DNA from: Coprococcus sp.
GTDB taxonomy: Bacteria; Bacillota; Clostridia; Lachnospirales; Lachnospiraceae
Direction of reading: 5' to 3'
Length of the DNA: 64,000 bases
NCBI GenBank assembly: GCA_017935345.1
Contig: JAGBHU010000047.1
Coordinates: 56,638 to 120,637 of the forward strand
The notes under the pieces were generated by a model. That model did not search any database. It was given only the letters and a program-made list of their open reading frames with translations, and was not told the origin of the DNA. A program made the position numbers and the translations under genes. Shown piece after piece: positions 16,855 through 25,685 of the stretch. Every line of letters starts with the position of its first letter. Position 1 is the stretch's first letter.

Positions 16855-17973
16855 ATGTCAAAAAATAGAATAGAATTTAATTGTAGTAAACAGATTTCAA
16901 GACTGTATGCTTCTTCCATAGCCGGGCAGATTTCACTGACCGGCGCATGGGTAGCAATTTTAGCAGCCAGAGGATTCAGCCTTGTGGAAATTGGTATTGT
17001 GGAAACGGTATTTCATATTACCAGCTTAATATTTGAAATTCCGTCAGGGGTACTGGCTGATGTATTTGGAAGAAAGAAGATGCTTATTATCAGTACCATC
17101 ATGCAAATGACAGGCTGTCTTGTGATGATAGTGTCAAATGATTTGTGGCTTGTAAGCCTATCCATAGCGTTTTTTGCGACCAGTTATAACTTTGCATCCG
17201 GCTCAGGAGATGCACTTGCTTATGACTCATTAAAGCATGTGGGAAGACAGAAAGAATATGTAAAGTACGAGTCTAATCAGTTAGTGATTTATAGATTATG
17301 CGAAGGTATTTCTACACTTTGTGCAGGCTTTGCTTTACTGATTGGATATCGCTTAGCATATAGTACCAGCTTTCTGACAGGAGCAGTACAGTTTGCCATA
17401 CTTTCATCCTTGGTTGAAGTAGGAGGAAAAGAAAAGCAGGAGAACAGACATCTATTTGATTTAATAAAAAATGAATTGTATAAGTGCTTTTTGGAAAGTC
17501 TGGCATTCTTAAAGTCAGCTAAAAAGGCTATATTATTAATGCTTTGCAATTCTTTTGTTGGGGCAATGGATATTTTATTATTGTTTTTCCTTCAGGCAAA
17601 GCTTCCTGAAGTTGGAATCCCACGTATGCTGCTTGGTGTATTATTATTTGTAATGCAGTTAGGCGGCATCATCGGTTCAAAAGTGATTTTGTATTTTTCA
17701 AAAATAAAATACAAAACAGTATATGTTCTGTCAGTAATGTTAGTTGCACTTGGTGTAGGTCTGGAACATTCCGGTATTGCGTACATCATGACATTAGGTG
17801 GATTTATTGCAGCATTAAGTGATGATGCATTGCAGGTAAGGACAAATACAAAGCTTCAGGATATGTTCCCTTCTGAGCAAAGGGCTACTTTGATATCCAT
17901 TGAATCTTTTACGTTTTCTGTGATAATGATTGTGCTGTCCCCACTTGCCGGTATATTATTTTCATGGTGGTAA
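16855..17973 (+). CDS. MFS transporter
   Basis: A 372-residue protein of the major facilitator superfamily with about 10-12 membrane helices. The loop between helices 2 and 3 has the family signature GVLADVFGRKKML; helix 1 carries GQISLTGAWVAILAARGF. A central hydrophilic stretch near residues 185-205 separates the two halves. It is most like drug/metabolite efflux proteins, but the substrate is not readable. Start ATG 16855 follows AAGGAG. It is monocistronic; two hairpins follow the stop codon. Confidence 0.88.
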   Translation: MSKNRIEFNCSKQISRLYASSIAGQISLTGAWVAILAARGFSLVEIGIVETVFHITSLIFEIPSGVLADVFGRKKMLIISTIMQMTGCLVMIVSNDLWLVSLSIAFFATSYNFASGSGDALAYDSLKHVGRQKEYVKYESNQLVIYRLCEGISTLCAGFALLIGYRLAYSTSFLTGAVQFAILSSLVEVGGKEKQENRHLFDLIKNELYKCFLESLAFLKSAKKAILLMLCNSFVGAMDILLLFFLQAKLPEVGIPRMLLGVLLFVMQLGGIIGSKVILYFSKIKYKTVYVLSVMLVALGVGLEHSGIAYIMTLGGFIAALSDDALQVRTNTKLQDMFPSEQRATLISIESFTFSVIMIVLSPLAGILFSWW

Positions 17974-18017
17974 CAATGAGCCAAGTGGATTTCATGCTTA
18001 CATGATAATCCATTGGG

Positions 18018-18110
18018 CGAATGTACATCATTTTCCATGCCACGCATGCGAAGTGATGTACATTCGTGTAATTGAGTAGGTGCAGCCTGCTCGATTGGTT
18101 GCTTTTTATA
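18018..18110 (+). terminator. Two hairpins after the MFS gene, second terminator-like
   Basis: CGAATGTACATCA (18018-18030) pairs perfectly with TGATGTACATTCG (18054-18066). A second hairpin (about 18070-18096, GAGTAGG/GCCTGCTC) is followed by GCTTTTTA. A sequence like the end of this block recurs at 25898 onward. Confidence 0.6.
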
Positions 18111-18165
18111 TGGGTTGGATGTAAAATTAAGAGAGAATTTTGAATTCTATGGGGAGAGATATGTT

Positions 18166-18780
18166 ATGCAAAAATTCAACATAAAAGATTTTGTGTGGAC
18201 AAGAGAACCTGAAAAATATATTTTTAGCGAAGATAAAATTGAAATTATTACAAAACCACATACCGATTTGTGGCAGCGAACATATTATCATTTCCGTAAC
18301 GACAATGCTCCTGTGCTGCAAATGACGACGAATGAAAAGTATTTTTCATTTATTGTCAAAACAGAATTTGAAAGCAAGCATCGTTTTGACCAGTGTGGCG
18401 TTGTTATTTATTTGGATAGTGAAAATTGGTTAAAAGGTTCTATTGAATATGAGAACGATGCGTTTCAGCATTTGGGAAGTGTAGTTACAAATCACGGATA
18501 TTCTGACTGGGCTACAACAGAAATTGATGCTTCTGTCAAATCAATGTGGTATCGTTTGAGCCGTAGGGAGTATGATTTTTGTATTGAATGTTCGGAAGAT
18601 GGTGTGAAGTATAAACAAATGAGAATTTGTCATTTGTGGGATGCAAAAGATGAAATTCGATTTGGCATTTATGCATGTAGTCCGGAGGATTCTTCCTTTA
18701 AGGCTACTTTCACAAATATGGAAATTACAGAATGTAAATGGCTTGCACATGATGGTCAGAAGCCTGAAAAATCTTGCTAA
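18166..18780 (+). CDS. DUF1349 family protein
   Basis: A 204-residue soluble protein of the DUF1349 family, whose members have a jelly-roll (concanavalin-like) fold of unknown cellular role. Recognisable text is HFRNDNAP near the start, DQCGVVIYLDSENWLKGSIE in the middle and RFGIYACSPEDSSF near the end. No signal peptide. The ATG at 18166 is chosen because GGGGAGAG lies just upstream; another ATG lies 51 bases earlier. Its start and end sequences recur as a deleted relic near 25.9 kb. It may bind a carbohydrate, but this is only suggested by fold. Confidence 0.85.
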   Translation: MQKFNIKDFVWTREPEKYIFSEDKIEIITKPHTDLWQRTYYHFRNDNAPVLQMTTNEKYFSFIVKTEFESKHRFDQCGVVIYLDSENWLKGSIEYENDAFQHLGSVVTNHGYSDWATTEIDASVKSMWYRLSRREYDFCIECSEDGVKYKQMRICHLWDAKDEIRFGIYACSPEDSSFKATFTNMEITECKWLAHDGQKPEKSC

Positions 18781-18905
18781 ACTATTGAAAACACTAAAGT
18801 TTCCGTTGGTGTCTTCTTCATTACATCTTGTATTGTGTTATATCATTTTATCCGTGGTTATGACCTCAAAAAAAGGAAAAAAACAAGGGAAAGGAGGATT
18901 TGATA

Positions 18906-19733
18906 ATGGAACTTATTTTAAGAAAAAATGAAGCGGAAATTAATGAGAGTGTAGCAAAAGGACTTTTGATTATTTTTTCTTGTATTTTTCTGATTGTTTC
19001 TTTGTGTTGGATTGGCATATTTGATATTCAGGTTAGTATGACGATTATTATTTTAGGGGTATCCATTATAACACTGATAATTCCATCGATTCTGATATTA
19101 AAGGTGCATATATACCATACTGTTATAAAATATTATATAATAGCAGCGCTTGCTGTTATGGCAGGGGCGGCTTATGCGTTGTTTACATTTCAAGCGGTAA
19201 TGGTTTTTGTGGTTCCTACGCTTATTGCGGCATTTTATTTAGATAAGAAGCTGTTGTATTATTCCGGTGGATTAACGATTGGTGCTTTGCTTACTTCGCA
19301 TATAATCACAGGTTTTTACATGTTTCTACCATGGTTGGAACCTTTTGCGGGTATGGAAGATATACTTAGATACGGAGCTTTGCCGAGATGTCTGCAATAT
19401 TGCGGCTGTTTTGTATTGATTTTATTTATGATGGACAAGTATAGAAAAATGTTCTTGCAGGCATTACCTGATAAGAATTCTAAGACAGTATGTGAAGCAG
19501 AAGTGGAAGAGAGAAAAGAGTACGAAGCACTGTTAGGCGAACTGACAGAGCGGGAAAGGTCGGTTTTCATCTTAATGATTAGCGGCTACACCAATATGCA
19601 GATTGCAGATAAATTGTGTTTGTCAAATGGAACGGTTAAAAACTATATTTCTGTCATCTACGAAAAGATAGGAACGAAGGAGAGGAATGCATTAATTCTT
19701 AAATATAGCAGGTTTTCGAAAGAAAGTGACTAA
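18906..19733 (+). CDS. Membrane-anchored LuxR-type regulator
   Basis: A 275-residue protein with about six membrane helices (residues 18-190) followed by a cytoplasmic LuxR/FixJ helix-turn-helix domain (about 208-270): LTERERSVFILMISGYTN, then IADKLCLSNGTVKNYI. The membrane part has no known sensor domain. Start ATG 18906 follows AAGGAGG by nine bases. Genes of this layout in clostridia are usually called helix-turn-helix transcriptional regulators of unknown stimulus. A target cannot be named; neighbouring genes are candidates. Confidence 0.88.
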   Translation: MELILRKNEAEINESVAKGLLIIFSCIFLIVSLCWIGIFDIQVSMTIIILGVSIITLIIPSILILKVHIYHTVIKYYIIAALAVMAGAAYALFTFQAVMVFVVPTLIAAFYLDKKLLYYSGGLTIGALLTSHIITGFYMFLPWLEPFAGMEDILRYGALPRCLQYCGCFVLILFMMDKYRKMFLQALPDKNSKTVCEAEVEERKEYEALLGELTERERSVFILMISGYTNMQIADKLCLSNGTVKNYISVIYEKIGTKERNALILKYSRFSKESD

Positions 19734-19815
19734 AGTCATATCAGAAAATGACCAAGGTAACTTCCGTTTTTGTGAGTGTTTTTGTACATTGAAATAAAAA
19801 CGGAGGTTCTTTTTT

Positions 19816-20580
19816 ATGAAGAAAAAATTGTTTCGATGTATTTTTATTATTTTAGGTGTTTTGGTAATAGCAGCTATTGTCAATTTTATACCTGCCCTAT
19901 CGCTTAGGACAGATGGAATGTCTAAATTAGAGGGCAAATGGATTGATGTATATTATGAAACAGAAGCAGATGCTGCGAAGGATGTGTTTGAATATGCAGA
20001 GGTGGAAACGGCAATCATTGCGGGAAGCTTAGGTTTTTCGGAAGCACCGGATGTGAATGTATATATTTATGATTCTCAGAGTACAATGCAGACAAAAAAA
20101 TATGGTCTGATTGCACCACTTTTAGGACTGGATTGGTATATTGGTGATAATATTGGTACAGATGTGATTCTGACATCTCCTGCAAATCCCGGAGAACTAC
20201 ATACCTATGATAATAACAAGTATGCTGTATTACATGAAATTGTTCATGCGTATGTAAGTGTATTAAATGAAGATGTTGATTTGTGGTTGACGGAAGGGTG
20301 TGCATTATATTTAACTAATGGAGAACCGTTTTACAGAAAATACATAGAGCAAATGGGGATTCCTGCATATAAAGAAACATGTTCTAACAACCCGCTGATA
20401 TTTTCGGATTGCGGAGGGTATACATATGCACATACCTATATAGAATACATTGAAGTAACTTACGGCTGGGATGCTGTTTTAGAGATTATAAAGACCACAA
20501 ATTATCAAGAAGTCTTTGGTAAATCAAGACAAGATATCTATAATGAATGGGTAGCATATATCAAGGAATATTATCAATAA
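19816..20580 (+). CDS. Membrane-anchored gluzincin-like metalloprotease
   Basis: A 254-residue protein with an N-terminal membrane helix (about 8-28) and an extracellular zinc peptidase domain. The zinc site is HEIVH (140-144) with the third ligand probably Glu160 in DLWLTEGCALYL, as in the peptidase MA-like/M1 gluzincins. A polar basic start (MKKKLFR) places the domain outside. Start follows GGAGG. No partner is visible; it sits between a LuxR-type regulator and a MarR regulator. Likely role is cleavage of a surface or extracellular protein or peptide; the substrate is unknown. Confidence 0.82.
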   Translation: MKKKLFRCIFIILGVLVIAAIVNFIPALSLRTDGMSKLEGKWIDVYYETEADAAKDVFEYAEVETAIIAGSLGFSEAPDVNVYIYDSQSTMQTKKYGLIAPLLGLDWYIGDNIGTDVILTSPANPGELHTYDNNKYAVLHEIVHAYVSVLNEDVDLWLTEGCALYLTNGEPFYRKYIEQMGIPAYKETCSNNPLIFSDCGGYTYAHTYIEYIEVTYGWDAVLEIIKTTNYQEVFGKSRQDIYNEWVAYIKEYYQ

Positions 20581-20745
20581 TTTGATTTGAAATATGTATA
20601 CGAAATACCAAGAGTATACCCGGAGTACAAATCGAAGTTGATATTAGTTTATTACAAAACAGAATAATTAAAATAAAAAGTCTTGCATTGCAGGCTTTTT
20701 TATATTACAATGTTGTTTAGTAGCTAAACAATTAGGAGCGGAAAT

Positions 20746-21198
20746 ATGAATATATTAGAAAACTCATATCGATTAATTAATAAGTATATACAACATTCAA
20801 AGACTCCGAAATCATATGGAACAGCGGATATGCTATATATGTCTGAGGTGCATATGATTGAGGTTATTGGTTCTTATGAAGGAATTACGACAACAAAGCT
20901 TGCAGCAGCGTTAGGAATTACAAAAGGTGCAGTATCGCAAACTGTTTCCAAATTGGAAAAGAAAGATATGATAAATAAGCAGCCTTCGACAGAAAGGACA
21001 AATGAGGTGTTTATTTATTTAAGCGATAAAGGGAGAGTCGTGTTTGAAAACCATAGAAGCATGCACAGTGATATGTTAAATGATATTAACAAGCTTTTTG
21101 ATGCAATGTCAGAGGAAGGGAAACAAACGATAATAGAGATGATAAATACAATTGATTCATTCTTGGATGGAATCGGAGGTAGTCAAAATGAAATTTAG
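20746..21198 (+). CDS. MarR-family transcriptional regulator
   Basis: A 150-residue regulator with the MarR winged helix: TTKLAAALGITKGAVSQTVS as the recognition helix and a wing around KKDMINKQPSTERTNEVFIYL. Flanking helices form the dimer interface. Start ATG 20746 follows TAGGAGCGG. The gene overlaps the downstream hydrolase by 11 bases, so they are co-transcribed and the regulator probably controls that operon. The upstream bases contain TTTAGTAGCTAAA (20712-20724), a near-palindrome that could be its operator. Confidence 0.9.
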   Translation: MNILENSYRLINKYIQHSKTPKSYGTADMLYMSEVHMIEVIGSYEGITTTKLAAALGITKGAVSQTVSKLEKKDMINKQPSTERTNEVFIYLSDKGRVVFENHRSMHSDMLNDINKLFDAMSEEGKQTIIEMINTIDSFLDGIGGSQNEI

Positions 21199-21967
21199 TG
21201 AAATGGGTGATAGAAACAATCCGGTAATCATTATGTTAACAGGTTCTTTTTGTCCGGCAAGTTGTTTGGAATATTTATATAAGGAATTGAAAGAAGATTA
21301 TTACATCATTGTGCCGACATATAATGGTCATTATGAAGGTGGTGGAGAATTTACAACCAGGTCAAATGAAGCGTTAGAAATAAAGAATTATTGTGTTCAG
21401 AATAATATATCAGGCATTAAAATGATATACGGGCAGTCTATGGGTTCCGAAATAGGTATTGAGTTGATAAAACAGCTATCTGTGCAAGGGATTATTGTTG
21501 AAAAAGCGGTATTTGATGGAGCACCATGTATAACACTCTCTAAGGCATATAAGACTTTCATGTTCTTTAAGTTTAGAACAATGATAAAGCTGGTTCAGAA
21601 AAAGGGTGTGGACGGAGTTGTGAAAATGAAATTTTTGAATCAGTTCACGAATGGTGACACGGAGGCTTTAAGAAAATTAATAGAAGAGCTTGCATCTGTT
21701 GTCCCATATCTATCCAGGCAGAGTATTAAAAATGAAACAGAATGCTGCTATACTTTCGATTTCCCGGCTATTTCTAAAGAACAACAACAGAATATGTACT
21801 TCTTTTATGCGGCTGAGGAAAAGGCATATAAGACTTGTTATCGGGGTGTGAAAAAAGCATATCCTTCAGCAAATTTTCGCATTGAAAAAGGATATGGTCA
21901 TATAACCTTTTCAGTAAAAAATAAGGATGAATATATTCGGTGGTTACGAAAGATTTGCTCAGAATAA
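21188..21967 (+). CDS. Alpha/beta hydrolase
   Basis: A 259-residue alpha/beta-hydrolase. The nucleophile elbow is GQSMGSE (Ser in GxSxG) about residue 88, and a His in KGYGHITF near residue 240 completes the active site. The oxyanion region is MLTGSFCPAS. The ATG at 21188 has GGAGGT upstream and lies inside the MarR gene; longer starts lack a site. It is the second gene of a MarR operon. A fragment of a second copy is found at 24340. The substrate (ester, lactone or other) is unknown. Confidence 0.88.
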   Translation: MKFSEMGDRNNPVIIMLTGSFCPASCLEYLYKELKEDYYIIVPTYNGHYEGGGEFTTRSNEALEIKNYCVQNNISGIKMIYGQSMGSEIGIELIKQLSVQGIIVEKAVFDGAPCITLSKAYKTFMFFKFRTMIKLVQKKGVDGVVKMKFLNQFTNGDTEALRKLIEELASVVPYLSRQSIKNETECCYTFDFPAISKEQQQNMYFFYAAEEKAYKTCYRGVKKAYPSANFRIEKGYGHITFSVKNKDEYIRWLRKICSE

Positions 21968-22319
21968 AGAGGTGAGGGGATAACATAAATTTCTTTTACA
22001 AATGGAGGTAAAGGAATCCTTTGGTATCTAAAATATATGGATTTTCAGATTAAGCTCAGCGTATTTCGGCTAAAATGTAAGCATGTTACAGATTAGCCGA
22101 AGATACGCTTACTTTTTGTGTACAGTATCAGGAAGAAAATGCTGGAAGGACTAATTTTAACCGCTATTGTAAAGAGTTTTTTAATAGTTACAATAAAAAA
22201 ACGATTGGGTTTTTCTTTTGAAATTTGTGTGTGTTGCGTAAATTGTGGAAATTTGTAATTGAATAATATATAATATTACCAAAAACATAGAATTCAATAA
22301 ATTTGTAAGAGAGTGTGTT
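21968..22319 (+). other. Gap with terminator and no further gene
   Basis: The gap holds a hairpin (AGCGTATTTCGGCTAA at 22058-22073 with 22093-22109, followed by ACTTTTT) that ends the MarR-hydrolase operon. Beyond it the bases are AT-rich with TAATATATAATATT near 22263, which may hold the promoter of the next gene. I see no coding frame of note. Confidence 0.6.
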
Positions 22320-24314
22320 ATGGGTAAAAGTGTAATCAATCAGTTAGTTTATACGAATGATAAATGTCAGGGCTGTAATCGCTGCATTTCAGTTTGTCCT
22401 GTACTGACTGCCAATTATTCTGTCCAGTCGGAAAAAGGACGATGTATTGAAGTGCATAGCGATAACTGTATTGCTTGTGGCGCATGTTTTGATGTCTGTG
22501 AGCACAATGCCAGGGATTATTATGATGATACGGAGCGGTTTTTTGATGATTTAAAAAAGGGAGAACAGATTTCCATTCTGCTTGCCCCATCATTTCAGGC
22601 AAATTATCCGGAGGACTATGCCTCTATTTTAGGAGGTCTGAAGGAACTGGGCGTTAACCGTATTATCAGTGTAAGCTTTGGTGCAGATATTACCACCTGG
22701 GGATATGTGAATTACATTTCTGAGAATCACGTACAGGGCGGGATTTCCCAGCCGTGTCCGGCTGTGGTCAATTATATTGAACATTATGCCCCGGAATTGA
22801 TTGATAAGCTGATGCCGATTCATAGTCCGCTGATGTGTGCTGCTATTTATGCAAAGAAGTATTTGCACATTACGGACAAGCTTGCGTTTATCAGTCCCTG
22901 TATTGCAAAAAAGGTGGAGATTACCGACCCTAATACACATGGTTATGTGTCCTATAATCTGACATTTAACCATTTTATGAGATATGTGCGGGAGAATAAT
23001 ATCAGCGGTGCCGATGCGACAGATGAGATTGAATACGGCTTGGGCTCGATTTATCCTGTGCCGGGCGGATTAAAGGAAAATGTGTACTGGTTCTGCGGAG
23101 AGGAAGCCTTTATCCGGCAGGTGGAGGGAGAAAAAAGGGCATATAAATTCTTAGAGGATTACAAAAGGAGACTGCAAAGGGGGCAGAAGCTTCCTTTTAT
23201 GGTGGATATTTTGAACTGTGACAGGGGCTGCCTTTACGGAACCGGCATTGAAGATGAGCGAAATTATTCAGAAGATAACTATTATAATTTGCAGGAAATT
23301 CGGGAGAAAAGTAAGAAAAATGATGAGTCAAATCCGTTTTCAAGGAAACTGTCACCGAAAGAGCGGTTGAAACAGTTTAATGAGCAGTTTTCAGATTTAG
23401 ATATTCGAGATTTTATGCGAAGCTATACGGACAAATCGAAGATGATTTCTCTTCGTGAGCCTGATGAGGAGGAATTGGATTCCATATTTATACGCATGAA
23501 CAAAATGACATGGGCTCAGAAGAAAATCAACTGTGGTGCCTGTGGTTATAGCAGCTGCAAGGAGATGGCTAGTGCAATTTATAATGGAAGTAACATACCG
23601 GAAAATTGTATTCATTATATGAAGGATCAGATTCATGAATTTTCTGTTCAGCTAGAGGAACAGAATCGCGAGATTTTGGAGAAAAACGAAGAACTGAAGC
23701 GGGCAATCCAAGAAGAAAAAGAAGGCGAGCTGTTTATTAACCAGATGATTCAGGCATTTGCGAAAAGCATTGACATTAAGGATCATTACACAAAGGGTCA
23801 TTCCTTCCGGGTGGCAGAGTGCACAAAGAAAATTGCATGGCGACTTGGCTACCGTGGTAAGCGGTTGGAAAATATATACCATATTGCTCTTTTGCACGAC
23901 ATTGGAAAGATTATTATTCCGGAAAGTATTCTGAATAAGCCTGGAAAATTGACAGATAATGAGTATGAAGTGATGAAGCATCATGCGCAGTATGGCTATG
24001 AAATTTTAAAGGAGATTGACTGTCTGCCGAATCTGGCATTGGGTGCCGGCTACCACCATGAGAGGATTGACGGCAAAGGTTACCCGAATGGGAAGAGTGA
24101 GAAGGAGATTCCGCAGATTGCCAAAATTATTGCAGTTGCCGATACCTTTGATGCAATGCATTCTAACCGTCCTTACAGAGAATCTATGTCGATGGACGAG
24201 ATTGTTGCTGAACTGAAACGGGTAGCGGGAGCACAGTTGGATGCTGCAATTGTGGATATAATGCTTGAGCTGATTGCTGAGGGGGCTTTTAATGAAGATA
24301 CCATTGACGGATAG
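22320..24314 (+). CDS. Iron-hydrogenase-like sensor fused to HD-GYP domain
   Basis: A 664-residue multidomain cytosolic protein. Residues 10-65 carry two [4Fe-4S] ferredoxin motifs (Cys16/19/22/26 and 50/53/56/60). Residues 80-310 match the large-subunit C-terminal domain of [FeFe] hydrogenases; the four H-cluster ligand cysteines appear as Cys146 (SQPCPA), Cys194 (SPCIAKK), Cys300 and Cys304 (CDRGC), but the proton-relay cysteine before Cys146 is a proline. Residues 395-435 add a further iron-sulfur motif (CGACGYSSC, Cys430). A coiled coil (435-475) leads to an HD-GYP domain with HDIGK (526-530) and HHERIDGKGYP (579-589). This resembles HsfB-type sensory hydrogenase relatives with a c-di-GMP phosphodiesterase output, suggesting redox or hydrogen control of c-di-GMP. 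Confidence 0.9.
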   Translation: MGKSVINQLVYTNDKCQGCNRCISVCPVLTANYSVQSEKGRCIEVHSDNCIACGACFDVCEHNARDYYDDTERFFDDLKKGEQISILLAPSFQANYPEDYASILGGLKELGVNRIISVSFGADITTWGYVNYISENHVQGGISQPCPAVVNYIEHYAPELIDKLMPIHSPLMCAAIYAKKYLHITDKLAFISPCIAKKVEITDPNTHGYVSYNLTFNHFMRYVRENNISGADATDEIEYGLGSIYPVPGGLKENVYWFCGEEAFIRQVEGEKRAYKFLEDYKRRLQRGQKLPFMVDILNCDRGCLYGTGIEDERNYSEDNYYNLQEIREKSKKNDESNPFSRKLSPKERLKQFNEQFSDLDIRDFMRSYTDKSKMISLREPDEEELDSIFIRMNKMTWAQKKINCGACGYSSCKEMASAIYNGSNIPENCIHYMKDQIHEFSVQLEEQNREILEKNEELKRAIQEEKEGELFINQMIQAFAKSIDIKDHYTKGHSFRVAECTKKIAWRLGYRGKRLENIYHIALLHDIGKIIIPESILNKPGKLTDNEYEVMKHHAQYGYEILKEIDCLPNLALGAGYHHERIDGKGYPNGKSEKEIPQIAKIIAVADTFDAMHSNRPYRESMSMDEIVAELKRVAGAQLDAAIVDIMLELIAEGAFNEDTIDG

Positions 24315-24339
24315 AGCTTACCATTCCGGAGATGGAGCA

Positions 24340-24396
24340 TAGTGAAATAGGGATTGAGTTGATAAAGCAGCTATCCATGTAAGGGATTATTGTTGA
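24340..24396 (+). pseudogene. Fragment of a second alpha/beta hydrolase gene
   Basis: This 57-base piece is a near-copy of 21448-21504 within the intact hydrolase: translated it reads SEIGIELIKQLS then M, a stop codon, then GIIV. Only this internal scrap remains. It marks a past duplication or recombination between the two sides of the hydrogenase-like gene. Confidence 0.8.
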
Positions 24397-24415
24397 TGAT
24401 ATATACACCAATCCT

Positions 24416-25069
24416 ATGCCGGTTTATAAAAACTGTGATATTTGCGTTTCTGACTTCATCGAAGCACCTAGTCTGTTCCAGATTCATTGTACAGCCATTT
24501 ATGACGGTCAAATCGTTCGAGGATTTTGTTCAAAGGATTTGTTTCAATTTGAAGAAAAGGTGCGGGCTGAAATACGAAACGTATTTGACCGATTGGGAGA
24601 TCACCAAACTGACCGCACGGTTAAGATTTGGTATCAAAATCCGGATGATAGGAAATTTGACACAAACGATATTCCATTGAAAATTATAATTACTTTTTAT
24701 CAGCCGTTAAATATGGATCAAGCGACACAGGCGTTTTTGAAGGAACAACTATATACGGCTTTGAAAGAGTTGTTATATATAGATTGGGAGGAAGTAAATG
24801 ACAGTTTGAAAACTTATTGTACTTCTGCGCATAGCTTTGTAAATACTTTAAATAAAATAAGCAATCCTGATTTTAATGAAACAGAAATGCTGGCTTCAAC
24901 AAAAAAAGTATTAAAATGTCTTAATAGGGATATGATTTTCTTTTATGAAAATCAATCATTTTTTAAGTATAGCTCAGTTCTTGCAAATTTGGAAACAAAA
25001 TACGACAAACTGGATCATTCTTATTTGACAGAACTGGCAAATGAATATGCCAGAGATACATTATTCTGA
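24416..25069 (+). CDS. Uncharacterised 217-residue protein
   Basis: I do not recognise this protein. The N-terminal part has cysteines and histidines (NCDICVSDF, then IHCTAIYD and GFCSKDLF) that could bind a metal. The rest is mixed alpha/beta with many aromatic residues, then helical segments near the C-terminus (LASTKKVLKCLNRDMIFFYE). No signal peptide or membrane helix. There is no good ribosome site before the first ATG, which directly follows the hydrolase fragment, so the true start may be lost or further downstream. It lies in a zone of gene remnants and may itself be a truncated arrival. Confidence 0.5.
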   Translation: MPVYKNCDICVSDFIEAPSLFQIHCTAIYDGQIVRGFCSKDLFQFEEKVRAEIRNVFDRLGDHQTDRTVKIWYQNPDDRKFDTNDIPLKIIITFYQPLNMDQATQAFLKEQLYTALKELLYIDWEEVNDSLKTYCTSAHSFVNTLNKISNPDFNETEMLASTKKVLKCLNRDMIFFYENQSFFKYSSVLANLETKYDKLDHSYLTELANEYARDTLF

Positions 25070-25188
25070 GTATATGGTAAAATTCAAACTACATGTTATA
25101 TTGTTTGATATGATGATGGGATTAAGTGCGATGATATAATTCATTATCAAACTGGACACGCATGGCTCGTTAAACGTCAGTAGTATCT

Positions 25189-25248
25189 ATGGGTAAGGTA
25201 TTAAAGTCGGCAGAGGTAATCAAGCTGTTAGGAAAGTGGGGATTCTGA
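25189..25248 (+). pseudogene. N-terminal fragment of a HicA-type toxin gene
   Basis: A 19-codon frame starting ATG 25189 reads MGKVLKSAEVIKLLGKWGF and then stops. This matches the first helix of HicA mRNA interferases (a K-S-x-E-x-I-K-L-L pattern followed by a short linker and GW/GF). The catalytic His region and any hicB antitoxin are missing, so it is a remnant. It ends two bases before the ArsC-like start. Confidence 0.55.
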
Positions 25249-25249
25249 T

Positions 25250-25651
25250 ATGAACAATAGAAATAGAAAAAAAGTAGCATTTATTTGTGTTCATAACTCA
25301 TGCAGAAGTCAAATAGCAGAAGCGTTGGGAAATCTTTTGCTTGGTGATTCTTTTGAGTGTTATTCTGCCGGAACAGAGGTAAAACCACAAATAAATCAGG
25401 ACGCTGTCCGTATTATGAAAGAGATGTATGGAATCGATATGGAAAAAAACGGTCAGTACAGTAAACTGGTTGATGAAATACCGGAGCCTGACATAGCAAT
25501 CTCTATGGGATGCGATGTGGGATGCCCTTTTATTGGAAGACCATTTGATGATAATTGGGGACTTCAGGACCCAACAGGGCAGGATGATGATAAATTTAAG
25601 GCGGTTATTAAAGAGATTGAGTCAAAGGTTAAATCTTTAGCAACAGAATAA
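25250..25651 (+). CDS. arsC: ArsC-type arsenate reductase / LMW phosphatase fold
   Basis: A 133-residue protein of the low-molecular-weight phosphatase fold in its arsenate-reductase form. The P-loop is CVHNSCRSQ (Cys-x5-Arg), and the redox pair needed for thioredoxin-coupled arsenate reduction is visible as MGCDVGCPF. A DPTGQ motif supplies the general acid Asp. It would convert arsenate to arsenite in the cytoplasm. No arsR, arsB or acr3 gene adjoins it, which is unusual; it lies among gene fragments and may have arrived with a lost mobile element. Start ATG 25250 follows the HicA remnant's stop codon; GTGGGGA is upstream. Confidence 0.85.
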   Translation: MNNRNRKKVAFICVHNSCRSQIAEALGNLLLGDSFECYSAGTEVKPQINQDAVRIMKEMYGIDMEKNGQYSKLVDEIPEPDIAISMGCDVGCPFIGRPFDDNWGLQDPTGQDDDKFKAVIKEIESKVKSLATE

Positions 25652-25685
25652 GCACATCATATTTTTATTATTTGTTTGTGGGCAT

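Noticed and set aside
22320..24314. Catalytic [FeFe] hydrogenase
   Set aside because: The residue before the first H-cluster Cys is Pro and not the proton-relay Cys, no maturation or partner genes are near, and the fusion to HD-GYP points to sensing.
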